From positions 1-64,000 of the forward strand of contig NZ_MUNZ01000101.1 of the NCBI RefSeq assembly GCF_002001205.1: a stretch of 64,000 bases of DNA. Direction: 5' to 3'. The notes beneath the pieces were generated by a model, which was not told where the DNA came from, did not search any database, and was given only the letters and a program-made list of their open reading frames with translations. Of this stretch, positions 41,646-50,484 are shown piece by piece (positions within the stretch are counted from its first letter, which is position 1; each line of letters opens with the position of its first letter). The stretch comes from Hydrogenophaga sp. A37. Its GTDB lineage: Bacteria; Pseudomonadota; Gammaproteobacteria; Burkholderiales; Burkholderiaceae_C. A program made the position numbers and the translations under genes.

Positions 41646-42734
41646 ATGAACCCGATTTTTCGGATTGCCGTTCTGGCCGGCGACGGCATCGGCAAGGAAG
41701 TGATGCCCGAAGGCCTGCGTGTGGCACAGGCGGCCGCGCAGCGTTTCGACTTCGAGCTGGAATGCCACACCTTTGAGTGGGCCAGTTGCGACTACTACGC
41801 CGCCCACGGAAAAATGATGCCCGACGACTGGAAAGCGCAGCTCTCGGGCATGGACGCGATCTTCTTCGGCGCCGTCGGCTGGCCCGCCACCGTGCCCGAC
41901 CACGTCTCGCTGTGGGGCTCGCTGCTCAAGTTCCGCCGCGAGTTCGACCAGTACATCAACCTGCGCCCCGTGCGCCTGTTTGAAGGCGTGCCCTGCCCAC
42001 TGGCCGGCCGAAAGCCCGGTGACATCGACTACCTCGTGGTGCGAGAGAACACCGAAGGTGAGTACACGTCGCTCGGCGGCATCATGTACGAGGGCACCGA
42101 CCGTGAGGTCGTCATCCAGGAGTCGGTCTACTCGCGCCACGGCGCCAATCGCCTGTTGAGGTTCGCCTTCGACCTGGCGCAAAGCCGCAGCAAGAAGCAC
42201 GTGACCCTGGCGACCAAGAGCAACGGCATCGCCATCAGCATGCCGTGGTGGGACCAGCGCGCCGACGCGGTGGCCAAGGACTACCCCGATGTGGTGCTGG
42301 ACAAGCAGCACATCGACATCCTCACCGCGCGCTTCGTGCTGCAACCGGGCCGCTTCGACGTGGTTGCCGCCACCAACTTGTTTGGCGACATCCTGTCCGA
42401 TCTGGGCCCCGCCACCACCGGGACGATTGGCCTGGCCCCATCGGCCAACCTCAACCCCGAACGCGACTTCCCCAGCCTGTTCGAGCCGGTGCACGGCTCG
42501 GCGCCCGACATCTACGGCCAGAACATCGCCAACCCCATCGCCATGATCTGGTCGGGTGCGCTGATGCTGGACTTCCTCACGCGCGGTGAGGGTGCCGGCC
42601 GCGCCGCGCACGACGCCATCGTGGCCGCCATCGAAGAGGTCCTGCGGACAGGGCCGCGCACGCCCGACCTGGGCGGAACGGCCAACACCACGCAGGTCGG
42701 CGAGGCGGTGGCGGCCCTGGTGGCAGCGGCCTGA
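41646..42734 (+). CDS. ttuC: tartrate dehydrogenase/decarboxylase or D-malate dehydrogenase family protein
   Basis: 362-aa NAD-dependent beta-decarboxylating dehydrogenase. Motifs are IAVLAGDGIGKEV at the N terminus, the substrate motif LRPVRLFEGV, VVRENTEGEYTSLGG, the catalytic Lys region ATKSNGI, and the metal Asp cluster VVAATNLFGDILSDLG with HGSAPDI. The TSLGG and RLFEGV sequences fit the TtuC/DmlA branch rather than LeuB. Acts on tartrate, D-malate or a similar hydroxy diacid. AAGGAGAG is upstream. Operon position after the transporter suggests it handles a C4 acid produced by the pathway. Confidence 0.88.
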   Translation: MNPIFRIAVLAGDGIGKEVMPEGLRVAQAAAQRFDFELECHTFEWASCDYYAAHGKMMPDDWKAQLSGMDAIFFGAVGWPATVPDHVSLWGSLLKFRREFDQYINLRPVRLFEGVPCPLAGRKPGDIDYLVVRENTEGEYTSLGGIMYEGTDREVVIQESVYSRHGANRLLRFAFDLAQSRSKKHVTLATKSNGIAISMPWWDQRADAVAKDYPDVVLDKQHIDILTARFVLQPGRFDVVAATNLFGDILSDLGPATTGTIGLAPSANLNPERDFPSLFEPVHGSAPDIYGQNIANPIAMIWSGALMLDFLTRGEGAGRAAHDAIVAAIEEVLRTGPRTPDLGGTANTTQVGEAVAALVAAA

Positions 42735-42783
42735 TTCGCTGCCTGGGTCAACACCTTCCTTCCACTTTCATTCCTTCACTGCC

Positions 42784-44253
42784 ATGCCCCTGACCCTTCA
42801 CCGTGCGGATTTGATCCGCAGTGCCAACTTCATTGACGGCCAATGGACCGACGCGGCCGCCGCATCGTTCGACGTCACCGATCCCGCCACGGGCGCGCTG
42901 ATCACTCGCGTGCCCGACTCGGGCGCGGCCGAGGCCGGCGCGGCGCTGGACGCCGCCCACCGGGCCTTCGCCACCTGGAAGAAGGTCCCGGCCAAACAGC
43001 GGGCCGCGATCATCAAGCGCTGGAACGACCTCGTCATGGCGCACCAGGACGACTTGGGCAAACTCATCTCGCTCGAGCAAGGCAAGCCCCTGGCCGAGGG
43101 CAAGGGCGAAGTGGCCTATGCCGCGAGCTACATCGAGTGGTTTGGTGAAGAAGCCACGCGGCTCAACGGTGAAGTCATTCCCGCGCACGTCAGCGGTCGC
43201 AAGGTGTTCGCGTTGAAGGAGCCCATCGGTGTGGTGGCCGCCATCACGCCCTGGAACTTCCCCGCCGCGATGATCGCCCGCAAGATCGCGCCCGCGCTGG
43301 CCGCGGGTTGCACGGTGGTGTGCAAGCCCGCCGAAGACACCCCGCTGACCTCGTTGGCGCTGGTGCATCTGGCCAACGAGGCCGGGATTCCGCCGGGCGT
43401 GCTGAACATCGTCACGGCCTCGCGCGAGAAGACGCCAGAGGTGGTGGACGTGTGGCTGGACGACAGCCGCGTGCGCAAGATCACCTTCACCGGCTCCACA
43501 CTGGTGGGCAAGCACCTGGCCCGGCGCAGTGCCGACACGCTCAAGAAGCTGTCACTGGAACTCGGTGGCAATGCACCCTTCATCGTGTTCGACGACGCGG
43601 ACCTGGACGCCGCGGTTGACGGCGTGATGGCCGCGAAGTTCCGCAACGGCGGCCAGACCTGCGTCAGCCCCAACCGCTTGTTCGTGCACCGCAAGGTGCA
43701 GGAAGCGTTTTCTCAGAAGCTCTGTGCGCGCGTCGCAGCGCTCAAGGTGGGGCCGGCCAGCGACCCCGCCTCACAGATCGGCCCCATGATCAATGCGCGC
43801 GCGGTGGAAAAGATCGAGCGCCATGTGCAAGACGCCGTGGCGCAGGGCGCGCAGCTGCTCACCGGTGGCGAGCGCCTGACCACACTCGGCCCCAACTACT
43901 ACGCGCCCACGGTGCTCATGGGCGTGGACCCGCGCATGGCCTGCTCGTGCGAAGAGACCTTCGGCCCGGTCGCATCGATGGCGGTGTTCGATGACGAGGC
44001 GACCGTGGTGGAGCTGGCCAACGACACGCCGTTTGGCCTGGCCGCGTACTTCTACAGCCAGGATGTGCGGCGCATCTGGCGCGTGGCGGAGGCGCTGGAG
44101 ACCGGCATCGTCGGCATCAACGAAGGCGCGCTCGCGTCCGAAGCGGCACCCTTCGGTGGCGTGAAGGAATCGGGTTACGGCCGCGAGGGTTCCACGCACG
44201 GGCTGGACGATTACACGCACGTGAAATACATCTGCCAGGGGCAGCTGGACTGA
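42784..44253 (+). CDS. gabD: NAD(P)-dependent succinate-semialdehyde dehydrogenase-type enzyme
   Basis: 489-aa aldehyde dehydrogenase of the GabD branch: FIDGQW, ISLEQGKPLAEGKGE, WFGEEATRLNGE, ITPWNFPAAMI, catalytic Glu in LELGGNAPFIVFDDAD, catalytic Cys in GGQTCVSPNR, and GLDDYTHVKYIC at the end. Converts succinate semialdehyde or a close analogue to the diacid feeding the TCA cycle. Last gene of the operon that begins with the HAD gene. Converges on the aldoxime dehydratase, with a terminator between. Confidence 0.92.
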   Translation: MPLTLHRADLIRSANFIDGQWTDAAAASFDVTDPATGALITRVPDSGAAEAGAALDAAHRAFATWKKVPAKQRAAIIKRWNDLVMAHQDDLGKLISLEQGKPLAEGKGEVAYAASYIEWFGEEATRLNGEVIPAHVSGRKVFALKEPIGVVAAITPWNFPAAMIARKIAPALAAGCTVVCKPAEDTPLTSLALVHLANEAGIPPGVLNIVTASREKTPEVVDVWLDDSRVRKITFTGSTLVGKHLARRSADTLKKLSLELGGNAPFIVFDDADLDAAVDGVMAAKFRNGGQTCVSPNRLFVHRKVQEAFSQKLCARVAALKVGPASDPASQIGPMINARAVEKIERHVQDAVAQGAQLLTGGERLTTLGPNYYAPTVLMGVDPRMACSCEETFGPVASMAVFDDEATVVELANDTPFGLAAYFYSQDVRRIWRVAEALETGIVGINEGALASEAAPFGGVKESGYGREGSTHGLDDYTHVKYICQGQLD

Positions 44254-44268
44254 CGGCGGGTCCTGATC

Positions 44269-44306
44269 GGCGCCGTGTTCCCTGACGGTGCGCCGGCCCT
44301 ATTTTT
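44269..44306. terminator. terminator between convergent gabD-like and aldoxime dehydratase genes
   Basis: GGCGCCGT (44269-44276) pairs with ACGGTGCGCC (44285-44294) with one bulged base; T5 follows at 44302-44306 on the plus strand. The T-run also contains the TAA stop of the minus-strand gene. Confidence 0.55.
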
Positions 44307-45360
44307 ATGTGGCCGCCCGCAGCAGGCCGGTGCCGGGGTGGCAGTTGACGTACTCGAAGTGCGCGTCTCCTGCCTGCAGAACGCTGACCTCGTGGTACAG
44401 CCGTAGGTTGGGCGGCGCCGCAATGGCCTGCAGCATACCCATGAAGGAACCGAAAATTTGCTGGTGCGTGGGGTGCTTCTCGGCCCAGGCCTCCATGTGC
44501 GCCAGACTGCGCCACCCGCTCAGACCGTAGCTCTTGTCCATGGGCAAAAAATCTTCGTCCAGCACGCGCAGGTAGCGGTTGAACAGGCAGCCCACGCCCA
44601 GGCCCTGAGGTGAGGAGAGGAAGTCCATGCCCTCGCGCAGCACGGGCTCGACCTCGCCCAGGTAGCGCTCGCGCTCCACACCGCCGGTGTGTGCCCAGTT
44701 TTGGCCGCTGCGGATCAGGGCCATGTTGTGCTGGCCTTCAATGACCACCCGCTGGCCCGGCCGGGGCTTGGTCGGTGGGGCGGCAGGCGTGGCGCCGGTC
44801 AGAGCGTCCGTCTGTGAGGCGGGCAGACGATCGCGCATGCCGCCCCAGTAGGCGTGTTCCAGGATTTCATCGCTCACCGCATCGGCCAGACGCGCCACGG
44901 CCTCCTGCCCGTCGGGCGATGACATCAGGGTCTCGAAGCGGTCCACCCCAGGGCAGGCCACTTCACGAAACCATCCCGTGCTGCCGCTCAGGCGTTCGTC
45001 GCTTTGCCAGAAGATCTGTACGGCCGGGTGCAGCTGCCAGCGCTGGTGGCTCGCCCGGTCGGACCAATAGGCCGTCCACACCAGCGTGTCCCAACCCTCG
45101 GGGTCGCGGTACTGTGCCAGGTCGGAGAAGCGGGGCGCGTCGGCGCCGTGCACGGCGTTGCGCAGGGTCTGCAGGCCGGCGACCGCCGCCTCGCGGTCGG
45201 CCAGGTCCCGGTACTGCACGCCGTGGTACGCCATGACGGCGTGTGTCTGGCCGGGCGCATAGCGGGCGGTGTACGCAGGCACCGGCGGCGTGTAGCCGGC
45301 CGGCATGCGCGCGGGCTGGCTGCGCGGGCAGCGCAGGTGCGGCGCGATGGCGGATTCCAT
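44305..45360 (-). CDS. oxd: aldoxime dehydratase (heme enzyme)
   Basis: 351-aa heme b enzyme that dehydrates an aldoxime (R-CH=NOH) to a nitrile. Length and sequence fit OxdA/OxdRE: Arg178 in GGMRDRLP, Ser218 in LIRSGQNW, proximal heme ligand His299 in KHPTHQQIF, and distal catalytic His323 in LRLYHEVSVL. All residues known to be essential in the family are therefore present. Thirty bp downstream of a nitrilase on the same strand, giving the two-step aldoxime-nitrile-carboxylate pathway, and at the end of a LIV-transporter operon. Side chain of the substrate (aryl or alkyl) cannot be told. Confidence 0.93.
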   Translation of the reverse strand: MESAIAPHLRCPRSQPARMPAGYTPPVPAYTARYAPGQTHAVMAYHGVQYRDLADREAAVAGLQTLRNAVHGADAPRFSDLAQYRDPEGWDTLVWTAYWSDRASHQRWQLHPAVQIFWQSDERLSGSTGWFREVACPGVDRFETLMSSPDGQEAVARLADAVSDEILEHAYWGGMRDRLPASQTDALTGATPAAPPTKPRPGQRVVIEGQHNMALIRSGQNWAHTGGVERERYLGEVEPVLREGMDFLSSPQGLGVGCLFNRYLRVLDEDFLPMDKSYGLSGWRSLAHMEAWAEKHPTHQQIFGSFMGMLQAIAAPPNLRLYHEVSVLQAGDAHFEYVNCHPGTGLLRAAT

Positions 45361-45389
45361 GACAGCTCCTGTGGAAGGACAGATCGCTC

Positions 45390-46400
45390 TCAGTTCACGG
45401 GCAGGTTGTCTTGAGGATCGACCGCGTCGACGGGCAAGGAAAAGTGCTCCACGGGCGAGCCCTTCTTGCGGTTGAGCAGCAGGCGGTGCACGTCGGGGCG
45501 GGCATAGTGCCCCACCGGGTCCATGGCGTTCTTGGCCACGCCGATCATGCCGAGGTCGATTTCCGCGATCAGCAGGCCTTCAACGTCTTCCGGCAGCTTC
45601 TCCGTCAGAGGAGCGCCATCGGGACCGTAGATCACCGCGTGCCCACCACCCACATGGGTCAGGGCATGCTTGTCAGGGGTGTCGCACAGCTCATCCACCA
45701 TCGCTTTGGACATGATGGCGCAGGGCGCCAGCACGAAGCAGCCGCCCTCCACGGCATACACCTTGCTGACGGCGTTGTTGACCTCCCAGCCCAGGGCGTG
45801 GGCAAAGGGTTCGTAGGTCGAGAAGCTCGGCCAGGCCGCAATGTGCACCTGTTCGTGCTGCGAGTACATGGCGTACTTGTTCAGCGACAGGATGTTCTCC
45901 CAGCAGGCCAGCTCGCCCACGCGGCCCAGTGGCGTGTCATGCACTTTCAGGTCGCTGCCGTCACCGTCTCCAAAAACAGTGCGTTCGGAGTGCGTCGGGC
46001 GCACTTTGCGCCGCTGCGAAATCGTTTCACCGCCGGGTCCGATCAACCACTGCGCGATGTAGAGGCTGCCGCCGGAACGCTCCGACAAGCCCAGCGATGC
46101 CGTGATGCCCGCCGCCTTGACGGCCTGGCGCAGCTTTTCGGCCTGAGGGCTGTCGTAGGACAGCGCGTTGTCGAAATACCGCTGCACAAAGCCCCGGCCA
46201 ATGGCCCAGGCGGGCGCGCCCATCCAGATGTGCCACGGGTAGCCAGGAATGAACGTCTCGGGGAAGGCGATCAGCTTGCAGCCTTTTCCGGCGGCCTCGT
46301 TGATGAGCTGGATGCATTTGTCGACGGTGCCGTCAAGGTCCAGCCAGACGGGGGCGGCCTGGACAACAGCGACTTTGTACTTGGGGTGGGAAATGCCCAT
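45390..46400 (-). CDS. nitrilase
   Basis: 336-aa carbon-nitrogen hydrolase converting a nitrile to the acid and ammonia. Catalytic triad visible: Glu48 in AFPETFIPGYP, Lys132 in RRKVRPTH and Cys166 in ELACWENILSL. The PGYPWHIW and HVGGGHAVIYGPDG segments are typical of true nitrilases rather than amidases. The usual CWEH/CWEN position is Asn here. Lies 59 bp after the LivM gene and 29 bp before the aldoxime dehydratase. Confidence 0.95.
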   Translation of the reverse strand: MGISHPKYKVAVVQAAPVWLDLDGTVDKCIQLINEAAGKGCKLIAFPETFIPGYPWHIWMGAPAWAIGRGFVQRYFDNALSYDSPQAEKLRQAVKAAGITASLGLSERSGGSLYIAQWLIGPGGETISQRRKVRPTHSERTVFGDGDGSDLKVHDTPLGRVGELACWENILSLNKYAMYSQHEQVHIAAWPSFSTYEPFAHALGWEVNNAVSKVYAVEGGCFVLAPCAIMSKAMVDELCDTPDKHALTHVGGGHAVIYGPDGAPLTEKLPEDVEGLLIAEIDLGMIGVAKNAMDPVGHYARPDVHRLLLNRKKGSPVEHFSLPVDAVDPQDNLPVN

Positions 46401-46459
46401 GGTGTGTGCTCCTGGTGGGGTTGTGGAAAGGGAAAGCGTGAAGGGGCGTCGTGACGGGT

Positions 46460-47440
46460 TCAGGGCATCCAGCGCCGGGTGCGCATCGGGTCCAGCGAAG
46501 GCCAGCGGCGCATCACCAGTCCCCAGGCGCCCTGGGGCGACAGCACCATCGTGACGATGGCGATGAGACCGAGCGCCACGAAGTACCAGACACCGTGGTC
46601 AGCGCCGAGCTCGCGCAGCAGGAAATAGATGGCCGTGCCGATGACGGGGCCTTCGATGCGCCCGATGCCGCCGAGCACCGAAATGAAGATCGCCATGGCG
46701 GTCCAGCCCAGGCCGAAGCTGGCGTCCGGGCTCACCTGCAGCGTGTTCATGTAAGCCACGGCACCGGCCAGGCCGGTGAGCGCGGCGCACATCAGCCAAA
46801 GCGCGAGCTTGGTGCGCCGCACCGGTACCCCGCTGGCTCGCGCAGCCTCCTCGCTGTCGCGGATGCTGGCCAGCGCCAGGCCGAGCGGGCTCTTGAGCAG
46901 ACCTCTGGCCCAGAACAGGGCCAGCGCCGCCACCGCCAGCGCGGCCCAGTAGGTGCCCATGTTGCGCTCGGCGCGGTTGAAGTCGCCCAGGGTGCTCAGG
47001 GGCATGCCGCCGCCCGCGCCCAGTGTGTCGGTGTTGAGCACCAGGATGCGCATCAGCTCGGCCAGCACCCAGGTGCCCACGGCAAAGTGGGCGCCGCTGA
47101 GGCGGAACATGGGCAGGGCCGTCAACGCTGCGAAGAGGGCCGTGACCACCATGGCCAGTGGCAGTGTGGCCCAGGGGTTCCAGCCCAGGGTGTTGGAGAG
47201 GAAGAACAGGGCGTAGGCGCCCACGCCCACGAACACATGCAGCCCCACCACCACCATGCCGCCGAAACCGGCGAGCAGGTTCCAGGCCATGGCGATGGCG
47301 AACACGGTGAACACCTCCACCAACAGGCGCTGGGTGCCAAAGCCGGTGAACCAGGGCAGGGCGGCCAGCAGGGCCAGACCGGCCAGGGTCAAGGCCAGGC
47401 CGCGCCAGGAAGACAGCAGAGAGTGAATGGCTGCTCGCAT
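46460..47440 (-). CDS. livM: LIV-type ABC permease LivM (aldoxime/nitrile cluster)
   Basis: 326-aa inner-membrane permease with LivM features: IAMAWNLLAGFGGMVVVGLHVFVG, FAVGTWVLAELMR, and the ATPase-contact loop ALASIRDSEEAARASGV. Paralogue of the protein at 5507-6460. 13 bp after the LivH gene. Followed by the nitrilase, so transport and catabolism are co-expressed. Confidence 0.93.
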   Translation of the reverse strand: MRAAIHSLLSSWRGLALTLAGLALLAALPWFTGFGTQRLLVEVFTVFAIAMAWNLLAGFGGMVVVGLHVFVGVGAYALFFLSNTLGWNPWATLPLAMVVTALFAALTALPMFRLSGAHFAVGTWVLAELMRILVLNTDTLGAGGGMPLSTLGDFNRAERNMGTYWAALAVAALALFWARGLLKSPLGLALASIRDSEEAARASGVPVRRTKLALWLMCAALTGLAGAVAYMNTLQVSPDASFGLGWTAMAIFISVLGGIGRIEGPVIGTAIYFLLRELGADHGVWYFVALGLIAIVTMVLSPQGAWGLVMRRWPSLDPMRTRRWMP

Positions 47441-47453
47441 GGGGATGTCCTTG

Positions 47454-48322
47454 TCAGTGCTTGCGGGTCATGGGACTGAACAGACCCTGCGGGCGCACGA
47501 GCAGGACCACGAAGAAGGTGAGGTGCCCGAAGAAGGCGCCCAGACCGGGGTTGACCTGCGCCCCCAGCACCTGGGCCAGCCCGATCAGCAGGCCACCAAA
47601 GAAGCTGCCCCACAGGCTGCCCAGACCGCCCAGCACCACCGCCTCGAAGGCGAACAGCAACCGCTCCGGGCCGGCCATGGGAGCGAACGGCGTGCGCATG
47701 CCGTAGAGCACCGCGGCCAGACCGGTGACCACCATCACGAAGCCCGCCATCAGGGCGAAGAAGCGCTTGTCGTTCACGCCCACCAGCCGCGCGGTGGGGG
47801 CGTCGTCGGACACGGCGCGCGCCTGGCGGCCCCAGTGGGTGTGGGCCACCAGCAGGTGGGTGCCGGCGTACATCAGCACGCTGATGGCGGCGATCAGCAG
47901 CGGGAACACGCCCACCGACACGCCGCCGAAGTTCAGGCCTTGCAGGGTCAGGTCGCCGGACGGCAGGCTGCGCGTGTCGGCGCTGAACACCTCCTGCAGC
48001 AGGTTCTGGATCACCACCGACAGACCGAAGGTCACCAGCAGCGGGGACAGCTCGTGGGCGCCCACCACGCGGTTGAGCAGCGTGGTCTGCAGCAGCCAAC
48101 CGACGCAGAACATGGCCGGCAGCACCAGCGCCAGGCTGGCCAGCGCGGACCAGCCGGTGCTGGACATCACCACCATGGACAGGTAGGCGCCGAGCACGAT
48201 CAGGTCGCCATGGGCCAGGTTGATCATCTTCATCACGCCCAGGCTCAGGCTCAGCCCCAGCGCGAACATGGCGTAGAGAGAGCCCAGCAGGATGCCGTTG
48301 AGCAGCACTTCAATCAGGGTGT

Positions 48323-48326
<4 letters not shown>
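47454..48326 (-). CDS. livH: LIV-type ABC permease LivH (aldoxime/nitrile cluster)
   Basis: 290-aa permease starting MNTLIEVLLNGILLGSLYAMF with the LivH hallmark GVMKMINLAHGDLIVLGAY; VLGGLGSLWGSFFGG and VRPQGLF near the end. The ATG overlaps the livF stop (48323-48326). Paralogue of the protein at 6457-7323, but with a regular ATG start. Confidence 0.93.
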
Positions 48327-49010
<684 letters not shown>

Positions 49011-49024
<14 letters not shown>

Positions 49025-49766
49025 GTTCCACCTCCGCTTCCATCTCCAGCTCGGAGCCCAGGTAGGTTTCGCGCACCAGCCGGCTGGCGATCACCTCGGC
49101 CGGGGGGCCGTCGGCCAGCAAGGCGCCGTCGGTCAGCACCACCAGACGGCGGGCCACCTTCACCAGTGCGTGGACCAGGTGCTCGATCCACAGCACGGTC
49201 ACACCCTGGGCGTGGATCTCGCTGACCAGTTCGAGCAATTCATTCACCTCGGCATCGGTCAGACCACCGCCGACCTCGTCGAGCAGCAGCAGCCGGGGCG
49301 AGGTGGCCAGGGCGCGCGCCACCTCCAGCCGCTTGCGCTGCAGCAGCGTCAAGCCGCCGGCCGGCTGGTTGCCCTGGGCCGAGAGTCCGCAACGGCGCAG
49401 GGCATCACAGGCCGCATCGGCCGCCGGTTCCGGGGCCAGGCCGGCGCCGTAGGTCGCCGCCACCAGCGCGTTCTCGTACACGCTCAGGCCGGCAAAGGGT
49501 TGCGGGATCTGAAAGGTGCGGCCGATGCCTGCGCGGCAGCGCTGATCAGCGCTCAGCGCGGTGATGTCGCGCCCCTGCAGCTGGATGGTTCCGCTGTCGC
49601 AGCGCAGGTGGCCGGCAATGAGGCCGAATGCGGTCGTCTTGCCCGCGCCGTTGGGACCGATGACGCCGACGAACTCGCCTTCGGCGACCGTCAGGTCCAG
49701 GCCGCGGATCACGGGCGTGCGGCCATAGGCCTTGTGCACACCGGTCAGTGTGAGAAGGGAGGTCAT
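49011..49766 (-). CDS. livG: LIV-type ABC ATPase LivG (aldoxime/nitrile cluster)
   Basis: 251-aa ATPase. Walker A GPNGAGKTT, FQIPQPFAGLSVYENAL, the non-canonical signature TLLQRKRLEVARA, Walker B LLLLDEVGGGLT, and WIEHL. The QIPQPFxxLSVxxNAL and xxQRKRLE segments are nearly those of the other LivG here (8010-8735), so the two operons share a recent common origin. ATG 49766 overlaps the stop of the DsbA-like gene. Confidence 0.94.
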
Positions 49767-50479
49767 GTGGGTCTCTGGTGGTGGACCGAAGGAGGGGTGC
49801 CGATCGGCCAGTTCACGGCGGCCGTGATCGCCGACGCGGATGTGCCTGAACAGGGCACCTGGGTGACCTGGCCCGAGCGAATGGCCAACAGGGTCGGGTA
49901 GCTGCTGATGCCCAGGGCACGCGCCATCTCGAAATCCTGGAGGGCCCATTCGCGCGCCCGGCCACTCTCCAGGTCCTGTCCAACCCGCTCGGCATCCAGG
50001 CCTTCCTGGCGGGCGATGTCGATCACGGTTGCCGGCTCGGACAGGCTGCGCCCGTGCACGTAGAAGGCTTCCTGAAGGCGATGGGCCAGCACCACTGCGC
50101 GCGAAGGCGCCTGGACGCGCAGCGCTGCAAACGCAATCGCCGCGCCCAGGGAGTCGAGCACGAAGCTGCCATCGCGCAGCAGCGCTTCGTAACGGTCGCC
50201 GAAGCGGACGCCGGTCAGCTCCGCGATGCGCCGGTTGGCGCCGGGAATGTGCGGGTAGGTGTCGATGCGCGCCGAGCGTGGCCCCACGAAGAGGCCTCCG
50301 CTGATCACGATGACCGGCACGCCCGGCGCCCATGCCGACGCCAGCTCCTGAATGAGGGGCGACGCGCCCCAGCACCAGCCGCAATAGGCGTCGAACACAT
50401 ACAGCGCACACGGCTCGGGCAGGCCAAGTCCGTTGGCCCGCCCATGTGCCGTGTCACCACCGTGTGTTGCGAACTGCAT
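49763..50479 (-). CDS. DsbA/thioredoxin-fold family protein
   Basis: 238-aa protein with a thioredoxin-type active site in FDAYCGWCWGASP (CGWC, about residues 33-36), an all-helical insertion, and the cis-Pro loop ISSYPTLLAI. Matches the COG3531-like/DsbA-oxidoreductase group. There is no signal peptide, so it is probably cytoplasmic, which sets it apart from the periplasmic DsbA. Inserted in the transporter operon between the receptor gene (5 bp gap) and livG (4 bp overlap). Possible role: thiol protection of the Cys nucleophile of nitrilase, or thiol-linked chemistry on the substrate. Both are inference. Confidence 0.85.
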   Translation of the reverse strand: MQFATHGGDTAHGRANGLGLPEPCALYVFDAYCGWCWGASPLIQELASAWAPGVPVIVISGGLFVGPRSARIDTYPHIPGANRRIAELTGVRFGDRYEALLRDGSFVLDSLGAAIAFAALRVQAPSRAVVLAHRLQEAFYVHGRSLSEPATVIDIARQEGLDAERVGQDLESGRAREWALQDFEMARALGISSYPTLLAIRSGQVTQVPCSGTSASAITAAVNWPIGTPPSVHHQRPT

Positions 50480-50484
50480 GGCCG

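Noticed and set aside
40002..42611. Open frame of 869 codons on the minus strand
   Set aside because: Antisense to the dual-ATPase and TtuC-type genes, which have clear motifs; low-complexity composition.
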